Assembly: GCA_004009845.1 (NCBI GenBank)
Contig: RMBW01000303.1
Location: forward strand, 1-13,871
Direction of reading: 5' to 3'
DNA from: Davidsoniella eucalypti
Lineage: Eukaryota; Ascomycota; Sordariomycetes; Microascales; Ceratocystidaceae
Length of the DNA stretch: 13,871 bases
Shown: piece after piece, positions 1 through 7,854 of the stretch
How positions within the stretch are numbered: the first letter of the stretch is position 1
Layout: each line of letters starts with the position of its first letter
Position numbers and translations under genes: made by a program
The notes under the pieces: generated by a model
The model's database searches: none
Told to the model about the DNA's origin: nothing
What the model saw: the letters and a program-made list of their open reading frames with translations, nothing else

Positions 1-209
1 GGTCTGGAACGTTGGACCAGACTGCGTTGATTACGACCAGGTTGTCTCCTGAGTCGGCAGGGGCGAGGAGTTGGTGTACTCTACTTAGCAGCCTGTCGTC
101 GTTGGCATCCTTGGGCATGTCTTGGTCTCGGCGGGAAAGGGCATCGGGCACAACTTGGTCTGTGCCCGGGCGGTGCTTGAGTTCAAAGCTAAAATCCGAT
201 AACTCGTAG
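1..209 (-). pseudogene. pol: E1 pol continuation: end of RNase H and linker towards integrase, shifted frame
   Basis: This is the remainder of the E1 pol reading frame after a one-base loss near 210-212. Read in the shifted frame it is open to the window edge and matches the E2 RNase H end (for example HRPGTDQV and PDALSRRDQDMPKDA), then the low-similarity linker that precedes integrase. In the unshifted frame the reading continues as unrelated sequence to a stop at 85. The integrase itself would lie at negative coordinates. I am confident this is coding remnant because similarity to E2 continues at both codon and residue level. Confidence 0.8.
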
Positions 210-1971
210 CCCAGCGGCGTTGGCGCTCTGCTAGGGTTCTTTTGGTCCTAAAGAACTCGAGGTTACGGTGGTCCGTGAATACAGTGAAATGGACTCCTAG
301 GAGAAAGTGTCTCCATTGGCGGATCGCCCAATAAATCGCCAACATTTCCTTGTCGTGGATAGGATAGTTGGACTCAGCAGGGGTGAGTTTCCTAGACAGG
401 AAGGCGATTGGGTGAAGGAGGCCGTCAGTGCCGCGCTGAGTGAGTTCAGCGCCGAGGGCATAGCCAGAGGAGTCCGCTGAGAGAATAGTTTCTCTATCAG
501 GTTCGAAGGGGACCAAGAGGGGGGGAGCGACGAAGGCTTCCTTGATCTTGCGGAATGAGTCGTCGCAAGCGTCAGTCCAAATGAAGGGTGTATCCTTTTT
601 GGTTAAGTTGGTTAGGGGAGCCAGGGTTTCGGAGATGCGAGGGACAAAGTCCCTGTAAAAGTTGACAAAGCCTGTGAAGCGGCGTAACTCTGTCAGAGTG
701 TAGGGACGTTCCCAGTTGCGAATGGCTTCGGACTTGTCCGGGTCTGCACGGATGCCTAGGCCTGGGCCCACCAGGAATCCGAGGAACTTAATTTCCTTGG
801 CTGCGAATTGGCATTTCCTGATGTCGAGCTGGAGGTCTGCTTTGTCCAGGGCGGATATAATTTCCAGGACTAGTTTGCGGTGGTCTTCAAGGGACCCGCT
901 GGAATAGATACAGACGTCGTCGATATAGGCGTCACAGTTGATACCATGCCATTTGTCCAGCACTACGTTGATGCGGCGTTGGAAGGCAGCTGGGGCGTTG
1001 GTAAGCCCGAAGGGGACGACATTCCACTGGAAGGCACCCAGTGGGGTGCGAAAGGCTGTTAAGTGTTCAGAGCCTGGGGCAATTCGGATGCGGTGGAAGG
1101 CCGAGATAACGTCTACCTTGGAAACCCATTCAGAACCTGTGATGCGACGCAGAGTTTCTCCCATGAGAGGCAGGGGGTACTTGTCCTTGATTGATGCGTT
1201 GTTAACTCCACGGTAGTCTACGCAGAAGCGTACTCCGCCTCCTGGTTTATTGACGAAGAGGACGGAGGAACCGTGTTCCGAGTCAGAGGGGCTAATGAAC
1301 TGGGTGCCTTTGAGGCCTTCCAGGGTCTTTTGGAGGACGAGGAGTTCCGGGCGTGTGAGGGGGTAGAGCGACTGGGTAGGGATTTTGGCGCCTGGTTTGA
1401 GCCTGATTTCCAAGTCTACTCCTGGCCTGTGCGGGGGTAGTGTCTCGGCTAGTTTAGGGTCGAAAGCCGAGGCTACTGGCTCTAACCAGTCGGGTAAATG
1501 CGGACGTGATTTGTCCTTATGGGCGAGAGCGATCTGGATGTTCTCCAGCGAAGCTCTATAAATACTCACGTTGCCCTCCTCGCTGCAGAGTTTATAAAAT
1601 TCCTCTGCGTTTAGCTCTTCAGCAGGTGCGATAATCACCTCTTGTTTCCGAGGCCGGAGCCTTACATCGTTGTTTACCAACCATCTCTGGCCTAGGATGA
1701 TGTCCTCAGTTTGGCCAGGAACCACGTAGGCCCAAATGGTTTCTTGGTGGCCGTTGATGGTGAGGGAGAAGGCGGCGATGGTGTCGATGTGCGGGGGGTT
1801 GTCCTGTGTAGTGACTTGGACAATCTCTCGTTCGGAGATGGTGTGGGTGAGGATGGCGTGAGGGAGGAGACGCGGGGGAACGACGGCGACAGTGAGGCAG
1901 CCACTATCCACGAGGGCCTTAGTCGAGTAGTCACCTAAACTTACGTCTAAATAATTACCCGAGGCACTCAT
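210..1971 (-). CDS. pol: E1 Pol: aspartic protease, reverse transcriptase, RNase H
   Basis: Enzymes that process Gag-Pol and copy the element RNA into cDNA. Counting from the ATG at 1971, the protease motif DSG is at residues 22-24 (context KALVDSGC). The RT spans about 190-410, with the active-site YIDD at residues 349-352 (bases 916-927) and the usual FCVDYRGVN and PFGLTNAPAAFQ blocks. RNase H follows with acidic residues at about D500 (SADSSG), E542 (DKEMLAIYW) and D567 (FTDHRNLEFF), all present. The -1 frame is open upstream of this ATG to at least 2045, past the gag stop, so the natural product is probably a Gag-Pol fusion and the ATG need not be used. One base is missing in a C run at 210-212 (plus strand) relative to E2; beyond it the frame is wrong and ends at 85. 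Confidence 0.93.
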
Positions 1972-2010
1972 TTCTAATCTGACTATTCTATCTCCAATTG
2001 ATTCCCCCTT

Positions 2011-2045
2011 GTCGGGGAGCGGTTTCCCCCGACTATCTAAAAATC
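2011..2045 (-). promoter_or_regulatory. E1 gag-pol -1 frameshift site with stem-loop
   Basis: Gag ends GAT TTT TAG. A P-site tRNA on TTT can re-pair after slipping one base back, which turns the TAG into TTA and enters the pol frame. Three bases after the stop comes a perfect 7-bp stem, GTCGGGG (2033-2027) with CCCCGAC (2017-2011), loop of 9 nt. The pol frame is open through the stop, and the 25 codons between it and the first pol ATG are conserved at protein level in E2. The spacing is shorter than the usual 5-9 nt and the heptamer is not canonical, so termination-reinitiation remains an alternative. Confidence 0.72.
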
Positions 2046-4025
2046 CGGCTCATTGCTGACTGAAGGGGCGGTGCTAGAGGATTGCGGTTGCGAGGTACTT
2101 AGACATTCATTGATCATTGAGCGAACATCCTCTAGGGAGATGGATGGCTTAGTGGCCGCGGCGTTGGCGCGGATGGCACCCCTGGCGTTGCGTGAGTTAC
2201 GGCATTCTGCGGTGCTGTGGCCTGGTCTCTTGCATTTGGAGCAGAAGTTAGGGGAGCTTGGGCAGAACCTCGGGGAATGTCCCTTTAGGTTGCAGGAGGA
2301 GCAGGGGGGAGCGTCTGAGCACTTGAACGAGGAGTGCGTGGTCTGTTGACAAAAGAGGCAGGGCTTGAAAGTGGTTGCGCTGCTGTTCACGGGGGGCGCC
2401 TGAGAGGGCTGCATAGGGGTAGGCTGGCGCCAGTTGGAGGAGGTTGCGCGGCGAGCCTTGTTGGTTTCCTTGACTCTGGCGACAGGACGCATTGTTGCTA
2501 TCATAGTGTCGAAGGGTCTGATGTGGAAGAGCGTGGCAAGGTGATCCTGCATGTCTGGGTGCAGGCCTTCTTGGAGGATGGACAGTAGTGTGTTATGGTC
2601 TGTAATTTGGGCTTTGTCGCGGAGGGCGCATAGGCGGTTGGTGAATGTTTCGAAAGGCTCGCTAGGTCCCTGCTTTATTTTCATCAGTAGGCGGTTGGCC
2701 GTTCTGGCGCGGTCTGGGTCGTCATAGCGTGAGTCTAGGTACGCGATAAATAGCTGGAAGCCGGTAGGGGACGCTAAGTGCTGAAGGTACTTGGGGCGGA
2801 CTTGGTCCCTGATCTCGGGAGAGAGTGAGTTCATGGTGTAAGCTAGTTGGTCCCTAGGCGAGTGAAACCTCTGGAAGTCGACGAGGAATTTCTCGTTGAG
2901 CTCGTGCTTCCATGTGGTGTAGTCGAACGATCCGTCGAATTTGCGCACAGCGTCTAGGACGTCCTTACGGCGAGAGATGGAGTCTTCGCGGTTGGGGAGA
3001 ATGGTAATGCCGCCAGCTAGGGGCGTTGATGTGGGCGTCGTAGAGGGTGCGTGTGTTTGAGCGGAGGTAGGAGCGTTACGGGTAGGGGCGGCTAGTTTGA
3101 GGCCATGACGTTCTAGGGTTTCAGCGAGAGCCGCTAGTTCTTCTTCCTCGTCGTATTCATCCTTGACAACCGGTGGCTGGACAGGTTTCTTTGGTGTGAG
3201 GAAGGAGGTGATGTCTGTGGCAATGTCGTTGAGGAGCTCATAGAGCTTGTCCAGTTGGCCGAGTTCAGGGGCGTTCTCCTTGAGTAGGTTTTGGAGGGCG
3301 ATCAACTGAATTTCCGCGATGTTTAGGTTCTCGTGGAATTGGAAGGCCCAGCGGCCTTTCTTGAAGGTGATCCAGTCCACCGGGTCCCTGGAGGCTGCTT
3401 GGAGTTTGCCTTGGTAGACCTGTGTGAGATAGTCGAGTGTACGTGTTGCCTCGGTGGAGTAGACCTTGGCGCGTGGGCGTCCGCAGATCGAGGTGCGCAG
3501 GGGAGCGGGCCTAGGCTGGGGGCCTATCTCTGGCTGGTGGAGGAAGGAGTCCATGTTGTCATCGATGGTGTCCGAGCCAAACCCTAGTATGTGGGGGTTG
3601 GTCAGGGCGCGGACTGTGAGGATCTGTGCGCTTCGGGTGGACCGGATCCTAGTGGGCATGGGTGCAATGTGGCCAATGATGCCAGATGCGAAGGTCATGC
3701 AGTGAAGGTGGCTGTGGAAGTGCGAAGCGTGGGACAAGATAAGAGGACCAGCAGGGAAGGGGCCAAGTAGTTTGGCTAGGCGGGGACGCTCGGAGCGCTT
3801 GAAGAGGGAGAGGTAGCACCAGCCGGAGCGAGTCCACAGGCGTTTCTGCGAGTGAAAGGGGGTGGGGACGTGCTTGGCTTTGAAGGCCTGGATGAGGCGT
3901 AGCGTAGAGTCCGCTAGGAAGATAAAGATGATAGGGCCTAAAAAGAGGAAGGCTAGTGAATCGGTGAGGCCGTAAAAGAGGCCGAGGGCAATCTCCCAGA
4001 CATGGAGAAGGATAGTGTGCATCAT
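2037..4025 (-). CDS. gag: E1 Gag (662 aa), hydrophobic N-terminus, three zinc knuckles
   Basis: Structural protein that assembles the virus-like particle and packages the element RNA. The start is the first ATG of the leader, in context CACCATG, matching the E2 start in position and context. Residues about 4-40 are strongly hydrophobic and membrane-segment-like (LAFLFLGPIIFIFL). Residues about 60-145 form a block nearly shared with E2 (GWCYL, LFKRSERPRLAKLLGPFPAG, NPHILGFG) that I do not recognise from any Gag family. A variable linker with an acidic patch (DEYDEEEE) follows. Residues about 345-520 are the Ty3-type capsid-like region (FDGSFDYTTWKHELNEKF, LDSRYDDPDRAR). Residues 556-608 hold three CCHC knuckles of the form C-x2-C-x4-H-x4-C. 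No internal stop. The pol frame follows by -1 slippage at the stop codon. Confidence 0.93.
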   Translation of the reverse strand: MMHTILLHVWEIALGLFYGLTDSLAFLFLGPIIFIFLADSTLRLIQAFKAKHVPTPFHSQKRLWTRSGWCYLSLFKRSERPRLAKLLGPFPAGPLILSHASHFHSHLHCMTFASGIIGHIAPMPTRIRSTRSAQILTVRALTNPHILGFGSDTIDDNMDSFLHQPEIGPQPRPAPLRTSICGRPRAKVYSTEATRTLDYLTQVYQGKLQAASRDPVDWITFKKGRWAFQFHENLNIAEIQLIALQNLLKENAPELGQLDKLYELLNDIATDITSFLTPKKPVQPPVVKDEYDEEEELAALAETLERHGLKLAAPTRNAPTSAQTHAPSTTPTSTPLAGGITILPNREDSISRRKDVLDAVRKFDGSFDYTTWKHELNEKFLVDFQRFHSPRDQLAYTMNSLSPEIRDQVRPKYLQHLASPTGFQLFIAYLDSRYDDPDRARTANRLLMKIKQGPSEPFETFTNRLCALRDKAQITDHNTLLSILQEGLHPDMQDHLATLFHIRPFDTMIATMRPVARVKETNKARRATSSNWRQPTPMQPSQAPPVNSSATTFKPCLFCQQTTHSSFKCSDAPPCSSCNLKGHSPRFCPSSPNFCSKCKRPGHSTAECRNSRNARGAIRANAAATKPSISLEDVRSMINECLSTSQPQSSSTAPSVSNEPDF

Positions 4026-4068
4026 GGTGCAGAAATTGGATAAGTGCGGAAGAAACGTCGCGTTAATT

Positions 4069-4205
4069 TATGGATAAAGTGTCAAGTGAGGTGAGGACGC
4101 TGCACTGAAAATAGGATAAAAGGCTGAGTGAGGTATGGACGCTGCACTAGATAGTAAAGATAAAAAGGGTCAAGTGAGGTATGGACGCTGCACTGGATAG
4201 TAAAG
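4069..4205 (-). repeat. E1 leader tandem repeat, three copies
   Basis: Three imperfect copies of a 42-46 bp unit lie between the primer site and gag. The core GGACGCTGCACT (plus strand) begins at 4095, 4137 and 4183, with GTGAGGT(AT) just before it in each copy. On the sense strand each unit carries AGTG...CACT, able to pair. E2 has three tandem units in the same place but of unrelated sequence. A role in RNA packaging or translation is conceivable but not shown. Confidence 0.8.
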
Positions 4206-4224
4206 TAATAAGTAAAAGCTGTAG

Positions 4225-4235
4225 ATCGGTATCAA
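4225..4235 (-). promoter_or_regulatory. E1 predicted primer-binding site (self-primed type)
   Basis: On the sense strand this reads TTGATACCGAT, exactly complementary over 11 nt to the segment at 4290-4300, where I predict the transcript to start. It sits two bases inside the predicted LTR end. Such 11-nt complementarity between RNA 5' end and PBS is the hallmark of Tf1/sushi-type self-priming. No match to a common tRNA 3' end is evident. Confidence 0.65.
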
Positions 4236-4289
4236 AATGACACGAACTAGGTGAGGCAGTGGCAAGCAATCTAGTAGAAAGGACTTCGA

Positions 4290-4300
4290 TTGATACCGAT
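4290..4300 (-). promoter_or_regulatory. E1 predicted transcript 5' end and self-primer arm
   Basis: Sense ATCGGTATCAA, 55 nt from the start of the TATA box and preceded by a CT-rich run (TTTCTCCTTC), as is common just before fungal transcription starts. It is exactly complementary to 4225-4235, with 54 nt between the arms, the same spacing as in E2. Confidence 0.6.
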
Positions 4301-4347
4301 GAAGGAGAAAGGCTAATATCTGTTGGAATACGGCGGGAATAGGTCCC

Positions 4348-4355
4348 TATTTATA
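4348..4355 (-). promoter_or_regulatory. E1 LTR TATA box
   Basis: Sense TATAAATA followed by GGGACCTATTCCC, conserved with E2 at the same distance from the predicted start. This promoter points left, away from E2. Confidence 0.75.
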
Positions 4356-4368
4356 GCCGTTTATCTGA

Positions 4369-4384
4369 CTAGGTAAATACCTAG
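4369..4384. repeat. E1 U3 palindrome upstream of TATA
   Basis: CTAGGTA-AA-TACCTAG is a perfect 7-bp dyad with a 2-base centre. E2 has a dyad at the same position with one inner base pair changed on both sides, so symmetry is kept while sequence changes. It could be a dimeric factor site, or an RNA hairpin in the 3' copy of U3. Confidence 0.65.
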
Positions 4385-4590
4385 ACAAATACCAACTGGG
4401 CCTAGGTATTATTCGGCGGCGTTGCGGGCGGAAACGTGCATACATTTCAGTCTGGGCACCCTTGTCCCTATTTTCAAAACGGTTCAGATCTAAACGGATC
4501 GGTGATTGGCCAAAATCTATTAATAAATAAGAATTTATCTATGACTTTGCTTACTAATAAAAAAAAATTTAAGTTTCAATTTTTTTGGTT

Positions 4591-4790
4591 TCAATTATTT
4601 TTTAACAAATAATTTTCTGAAGTTTTTAAAGTTTTTTCTTTTAAAAAAAAACTTTTTTTAGGAATCAAAAAAATTAGAATTTTTTTACTTTCGAGGTTTT
4701 TCCACAAATAACTTTCTAAAGTTTTTTTTTTCTTGCAATTATTTTCACAAAATAATCTTTTGAAAATTTTAAATTCTTTTAGAAAATCCC
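4591..4790. repeat. Degenerate AT-rich repeats
   Basis: The motif CAATTATTTT followed by (A)CAAATAATTTTCTGAAG-like sequence and T/A runs recurs at about 4591-4650 and 4737-4790. A third partial copy (ACAAATAACTTTCTAAAG) lies at about 4703-4721. The match is degenerate and could partly reflect low complexity. Confidence 0.4.
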
Positions 4791-4841
4791 TTTATTCAAT
4801 TTATAGGGAGCAAAATATAATTCAATTTTGCTATCTGTCGA

Positions 4842-4864
4842 TGTGGTCACGTGTGGTCACGTGT
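4842..4864. repeat. Short tandem repeat, 10 bp x 2.3, with CACGTG cores
   Basis: The unit TGTGGTCACG occurs twice and starts again, creating two overlapping CACGTG palindromes. The copia LTR in this window contains a related GGTCATGTGACC, so a decayed LTR here is possible but not demonstrable. Confidence 0.6.
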
Positions 4865-5378
4865 AATAATGGGTATGACTAAGCGGAGGGGACTCCACAC
4901 TTACCTCTATTACCTCTCATGGCGGCCACATCCCACGATAGATAGACTTTACATGACCAAGCATCACCAACAGACCCGATTCATACCACCTTGATAGAGA
5001 GGCGGTCTGAGTACGGATCACAGGTGTAAGCAAACTATCCAATACATACGTTTTGCACCGACACTATCAATTTTATTTATTTATTAATCTTGTTTAACAA
5101 TAGAGCTATGACGATATCACTAAGAACGTGTTCGTGATATTTATAATTATAGATTATAATGTTTAGATCTATGGGGGAATTAGAAAGTTAATAATACTAA
5201 CGAAGTATTTCATACTTTTGTGTAAAGTAGTAATGTGTATTCAGAATTCGTTAAAGCTTTGAGGTGTTTTTTTACAAATATGTCGAGCATAAACGTGACG
5301 TCTAGCTTCAGGGAGGAAACTAACTAGCATGCCGTTTTTGAGTATTTTTTTTTCACTAAGCAGCACATAATATATGAA

Positions 5379-5397
5379 CGGTTCTTTAAAAGAACCG
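5379..5397. repeat. Palindrome in spacer
   Basis: CGGTTCTTT-A-AAAGAACCG, perfect 9-bp arms around one base. There is no adjacent gene to regulate. It could be a chance or decayed inverted-repeat end. Confidence 0.55.
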
Positions 5398-5912
5398 CAG
5401 CAGAACTACTAGTATTTGGACACAAATAGGACTGCAATCAATTTACTGGATCAAACGCACTAGAAACGGCAAGTTATAAGTACACCAAGGGCAGGTCTAC
5501 ATACTCATTAAGCATTAAGGGTAAAGTACAAGAATTTGTATTAGTCAGATACAGCAAGATGTAGAAAATGTTACCAAATATGTCAAGTACTATCACAATA
5601 AACACTCAAGGCGATGTAGAAGAATATCCTAATTAAATATAAGATTGAAGACTTGGTTTAAAATAACATACCGACGGTAATTCTCCACAAAATGCATAGA
5701 CATATTGATTAAATAAAGTAATTCGTACTCATAGTATACTATATATCATTAGGATTTCTACGATACAAAGCAGGTATCTAGGTACGATAGAGAAATAGAG
5801 TCAATTAAATTTAAAAGGATAGAGAGCCAAGCAAGGTAATATAACAAGCTGATTTAATATATTACCGGGCATTACAGCACAATTGGCAGGACAGACACCC
5901 ACTTGCTATATC

Positions 5913-6159
5913 TGTGGGTATACAAGGGTTATCACTTGGGTTACTAATAGCATATGCTGATTCTTAACGTGTAGTGATGATGATGATTTGATTATGTTCT
6001 AACTGTGATCTAGTGAGGAAACGGTGCCTGCACCGTTGCCTAAATACCTAATACCCCGCCCGTACGTGGTCATGTGACCGTGACCCACATACGGTGGCAA
6101 TACCGCATTGTAGTATACCGACACTGGCAAATCTTCTTTTGGTGGAAGATTCACCAACA
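5913..6159 (-). repeat. Copia 3' LTR (247 bp)
   Basis: On the sense strand it begins TGTTGGTGAATC (6159 downward) and ends ...CTTGTATACCCACA at 5913, giving TG...CA ends. The last 38 bp are repeated exactly at 7817-7854, which fixes the inner and outer ends. The start is placed at TGTTGG just after a purine-rich stretch (GACAAAGGAAGAG) and is an inference. It includes a (GAT)4 run near 5972 and the inverted repeats noted separately. The element flank next to the outer end reads ATATC. Confidence 0.8.
6020..6037. repeat. Hairpin-forming palindromes in copia LTR
   Basis: AACGGTGC-CT-GCACCGTT is a perfect 8-bp stem with a 2-base centre. Nearby, GGTCA-TG-TGACC (6068-6079) is a second perfect dyad. 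Their position inside the LTR suggests regulatory or RNA 3'-end roles, unproven. Confidence 0.6.
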
Positions 6160-6248
6160 TTGCCATTGTGTCTAAATACTATAACTCTTCCTTTGTCCAT
6201 TTCCACATGGTCCATATTGTTGTCCCTATTTATTCCCATTTTATCTCT

Positions 6249-7253
6249 TCACCCATACTTCCGATCGTATCCGTAGAGTATTCGTATCGACAAACGTTTC
6301 CAGGCTTTGTTTGGACTCGCCTTAGTCATGGCGTCTGCTGGATTGTCAGCTCCGTTGATCCATCGTATCTCAAACAGTTCCCGCCGTTCGTATGATTGCC
6401 TCAGTGCCATGATGTCGATCCTCAGGCGCTTCTCACTCGTGGTTCCCTGCTTGACAAGGCATTCGTAGAGCGAGGATGAGTCAGTACAGCAGATGATGTC
6501 GTTCTCATTCGCAAGGATAACCTCGTAGCCGATCTGGGAGCTCAAATCTTTGTTGTTTGCGAATGATCTATCCACAAAGACAAATTGTTTGGCTGCCGCG
6601 AGGTCTATACTGCCGTAGTTGAGCCCTCGATCGATATGGTCTATCTGCCATTGAAGAGGCTTGTTGAGAGCATTGATGTCCTCAGCCCGAGGTTCCTGCG
6701 TTTGGGCGGCGATGGAAAGGTCGAAGGTGGGTGCGGGCGTTGGCGCTGGGGTTGTCTCATGCCCTCGTGCCGGCTCCAACGGTGGGCTGATTGACTGAAG
6801 GTTTGTGGGGCTGTGGCGGCTGGTCGATCGCAGGACAGATGCCTCTGGTTCCATTCGGCTTGTGATGATAATTTGCCGTTGTTTTTCCGCTTCATTGGTC
6901 CATTCCGCCGTCTCGTCTTGTTGGAGGCAATGGATAAAAACTACTGCATACGACCTCTTGGCGGTTGGTGTTTGTACGTAGACCTTCTGCATTATAAGCT
7001 GATCGTAAATGGGCTTAAGTGCTGATCGGCTCGCCATCGAAAACAGCTCTTCGGTAAAGCCGTAAAATTCCATCTGGAATTCTCGGAACATAGCTTCCGG
7101 GGGATATCTGGTGAATTCACCCTGCCATCGGTCTAGGGTTTGAGCGAGATATGTGTTGACTGTTCGCTCATCATGCTTATCGTCGGTGGGGTCGAAGCTC
7201 CAGTTCCATTGATCCGGGTCGATTATGAATCGGAGGCCGGCTGGAATTGACAT
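6249..7253 (-). CDS. Copia Gag-RNase H fusion ORF (334 aa), product of internal deletions
   Basis: Residues 1 to about 140 resemble the N-terminal Gag region of fungal Ty1/copia elements (SIPAGLRFIIDPDQW, EFQMEFYGFTEELFSMASRSAL, YAVVFIHCLQ). A Pro/Thr-rich stretch follows. From residue 177 (FDLSIAAQ) it is the C-terminal RNase H domain of copia Pol: LNKPLQWQID, FVFVDRSFANNKDLSSQIGY, CTDSSSLYECLV, IDIMALRQSYERRE, NPADAMTK. Two junctions are evident: Gag joined to RNase H near 170-176, and a loss inside RNase H near 247-255 that removed the helix carrying the catalytic Glu. Acidic D228, D258 and D307 remain, so the enzyme should be inactive. No stop interrupts the 334 codons. The frame is also open upstream of this ATG to about 7360. 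Whether it is expressed is unknown. Confidence 0.82.
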   Translation of the reverse strand: MSIPAGLRFIIDPDQWNWSFDPTDDKHDERTVNTYLAQTLDRWQGEFTRYPPEAMFREFQMEFYGFTEELFSMASRSALKPIYDQLIMQKVYVQTPTAKRSYAVVFIHCLQQDETAEWTNEAEKQRQIIITSRMEPEASVLRSTSRHSPTNLQSISPPLEPARGHETTPAPTPAPTFDLSIAAQTQEPRAEDINALNKPLQWQIDHIDRGLNYGSIDLAAAKQFVFVDRSFANNKDLSSQIGYEVILANENDIICCTDSSSLYECLVKQGTTSEKRLRIDIMALRQSYERRELFEIRWINGADNPADAMTKASPNKAWKRLSIRILYGYDRKYG

Positions 7254-7630
7254 TCCGAATGATTGGCTGGCTTTTCGGGGTGGGGGTGTTTTTGTTGTTT
7301 CGGTATTGTGGGTTGATGACGGTCTAGTTCCGGTATTGCGGGGCAGATGTCACTGTCGTCTTTGTTGACCGTTGTGAGTGCGTCGGGGGAGCGTGCTGCC
7401 GCTATTTCCTTCGCTTTTCTTGTACTGGACCGTGTTTGTCTTGTGATCTGTACGGGTAACGCAGGAGCAGATGATCCTGCTTGCTTAGTTTCGTGCGCCA
7501 GCTTTTCAGTTGTATGGGGGTGATGTGTTATACAAGGTTGCGTGGGCTTCGAATTTCGAAAAAGAACGTGGGTTGAGAATGGGGTTGCGTGATGGACGCA
7601 AATTCTGGGGCTCTCTACCTTATAGGCCAA
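7223..7630 (-). pseudogene. Probable copia 5' Gag remnant, shifted frame
   Basis: An open stretch with no ATG (the frame is open up to a TAA at about 7700), immediately upstream of and overlapping the Gag-RNase H frame but offset by one base. Composition is typical of a disordered Gag N-terminus: Ser/Thr/Pro-rich with basic patches (QITRQTRSSTRKAKE). Both frames are open between about 7223 and 7360, so a single indel in that overlap would explain the split. The first 20 codons (FWKTLPLAYKVESPRI) are not recognised. It could be a chance open frame, but its strand and position fit the element. Confidence 0.45.
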
Positions 7631-7816
7631 AGGCAGAGTCTTCCAAAATCCTTGGATATCGTCACTTCCAACCTCTTTTTCAGAGCCTGGTCGTTAATAT
7701 ATCCTGTAGCACGTAAGGGAGATTATGCACTTTTTCAGTACACAACCTATTACGCCTCTTCTTATAGTTTGCCTTGCTGTTCTGTGATTAACTCGTGTAA
7801 GTCAATCACTGATCAG
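7631..7816 (-). other. Copia 5' untranslated region
   Basis: Sequence between the 5' LTR fragment and the first open frame of the copia relic. Just inside the LTR is a 12-bp palindrome CACTGATCAGTG (7807-7818). No tRNA-complementary primer site was recognised. No other feature seen. Confidence 0.5.
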
Positions 7817-7854
7817 TGTGGGTATACAAGGGTTATCACTTGGGTTACTAATAG
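7817..7854 (-). repeat. Copia 5' LTR, inner 38 bp only
   Basis: Identical over 38 of 38 bases to the outer end of the 3' LTR (5913-5950). The match stops abruptly at 7854, exactly where E2 begins with TGTCAGGGGC, so E2 inserted here. The last five bases, AATAG (7850-7854), are the expected E2 target-site duplication. Confidence 0.85.

Larger units (their letters stand above)
1..4440 (-). mobile_element. E1: Ty3/gypsy LTR retrotransposon, 5' part, truncated by window start
   Basis: Reading leftward on the minus strand the order is 5' LTR, primer site, repeat-bearing leader, gag, -1 frameshift site, protease, reverse transcriptase and RNase H. Integrase and the 3' LTR lie beyond the window. 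The order PR-RT-RH (with IN after RH in the sister copy E2) is that of Ty3/gypsy (Metaviridae-type) elements. It is clearly related to E2 on the other strand but diverged, with strong protein similarity and very different leader and Gag linker sequences, so this is an older sister lineage and not a recent duplicate. The outer edge of the 5' LTR is uncertain (about 4440) because no 3' LTR or target-site duplication is visible. Confidence 0.93.
4238..4440 (-). repeat. E1 5' LTR (outer edge approximate)
   Basis: The inner end is placed at sense-strand TGTCA (4242-4238), immediately before the predicted PBS, in line with E2. Similarity to the E2 LTR covers the block around AGGCCCAGTTGGTATTT, the TATA region GGGACCTATTCCCGCCG and the U5. 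Upstream of AGGCCC the two diverge. E1 has candidate TG starts at 4440 (TGCACG) and 4444, and the U3 could extend to about 4505, where AT-rich sequence begins. Confidence 0.65.
4441..5912. other. AT-rich intergenic spacer, no gene seen
   Basis: About 1.5 kb with no credible reading frame, tRNA or rRNA. The first 65 bases have balanced composition and may still be E1 U3. From about 4505 to 4800 the sequence is extreme in A/T runs, with degenerate repeats. Around 4840-5060 composition is more balanced, with a short tandem GGTCACG motif. From 5060 to 5912 it is AT-rich and unremarkable except for a palindrome at 5379-5397. I see no recognisable transposon protein remnant. Confidence 0.7.
5913..7854 (-). 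mobile_element. Ty1/copia element, internally deleted, 5' LTR split by E2
   Basis: A minus-strand element made of 3' LTR (5913-6159), a short internal region and the inner 38 bp of its 5' LTR (7817-7854). The internal region is only about 1.66 kb. Protease, integrase, RT and the zinc-knuckle part of Gag are absent; N-terminal Gag and RNase H pieces remain. The two 38-bp LTR segments are identical, which suggests a fairly recent origin. The rest of the 5' LTR should lie beyond the far end of E2, outside the window. Such compact derivatives can move only with proteins supplied in trans. Confidence 0.85.

Noticed and set aside
12..209. Small plus-strand frame at the window start
   Set aside because: Antisense shadow of the E1 RNase H/linker sequence.
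4441..5912. Possible tRNA or small RNA gene in the spacer
   Set aside because: I looked for the T-loop GTTCRA pattern and acceptor pairing and found no cloverleaf. The palindromes present are isolated.
6048..6395. Small frames inside the copia LTR
   Set aside because: They lie within LTR sequence rich in short repeats, are opposed on both strands and resemble no protein.
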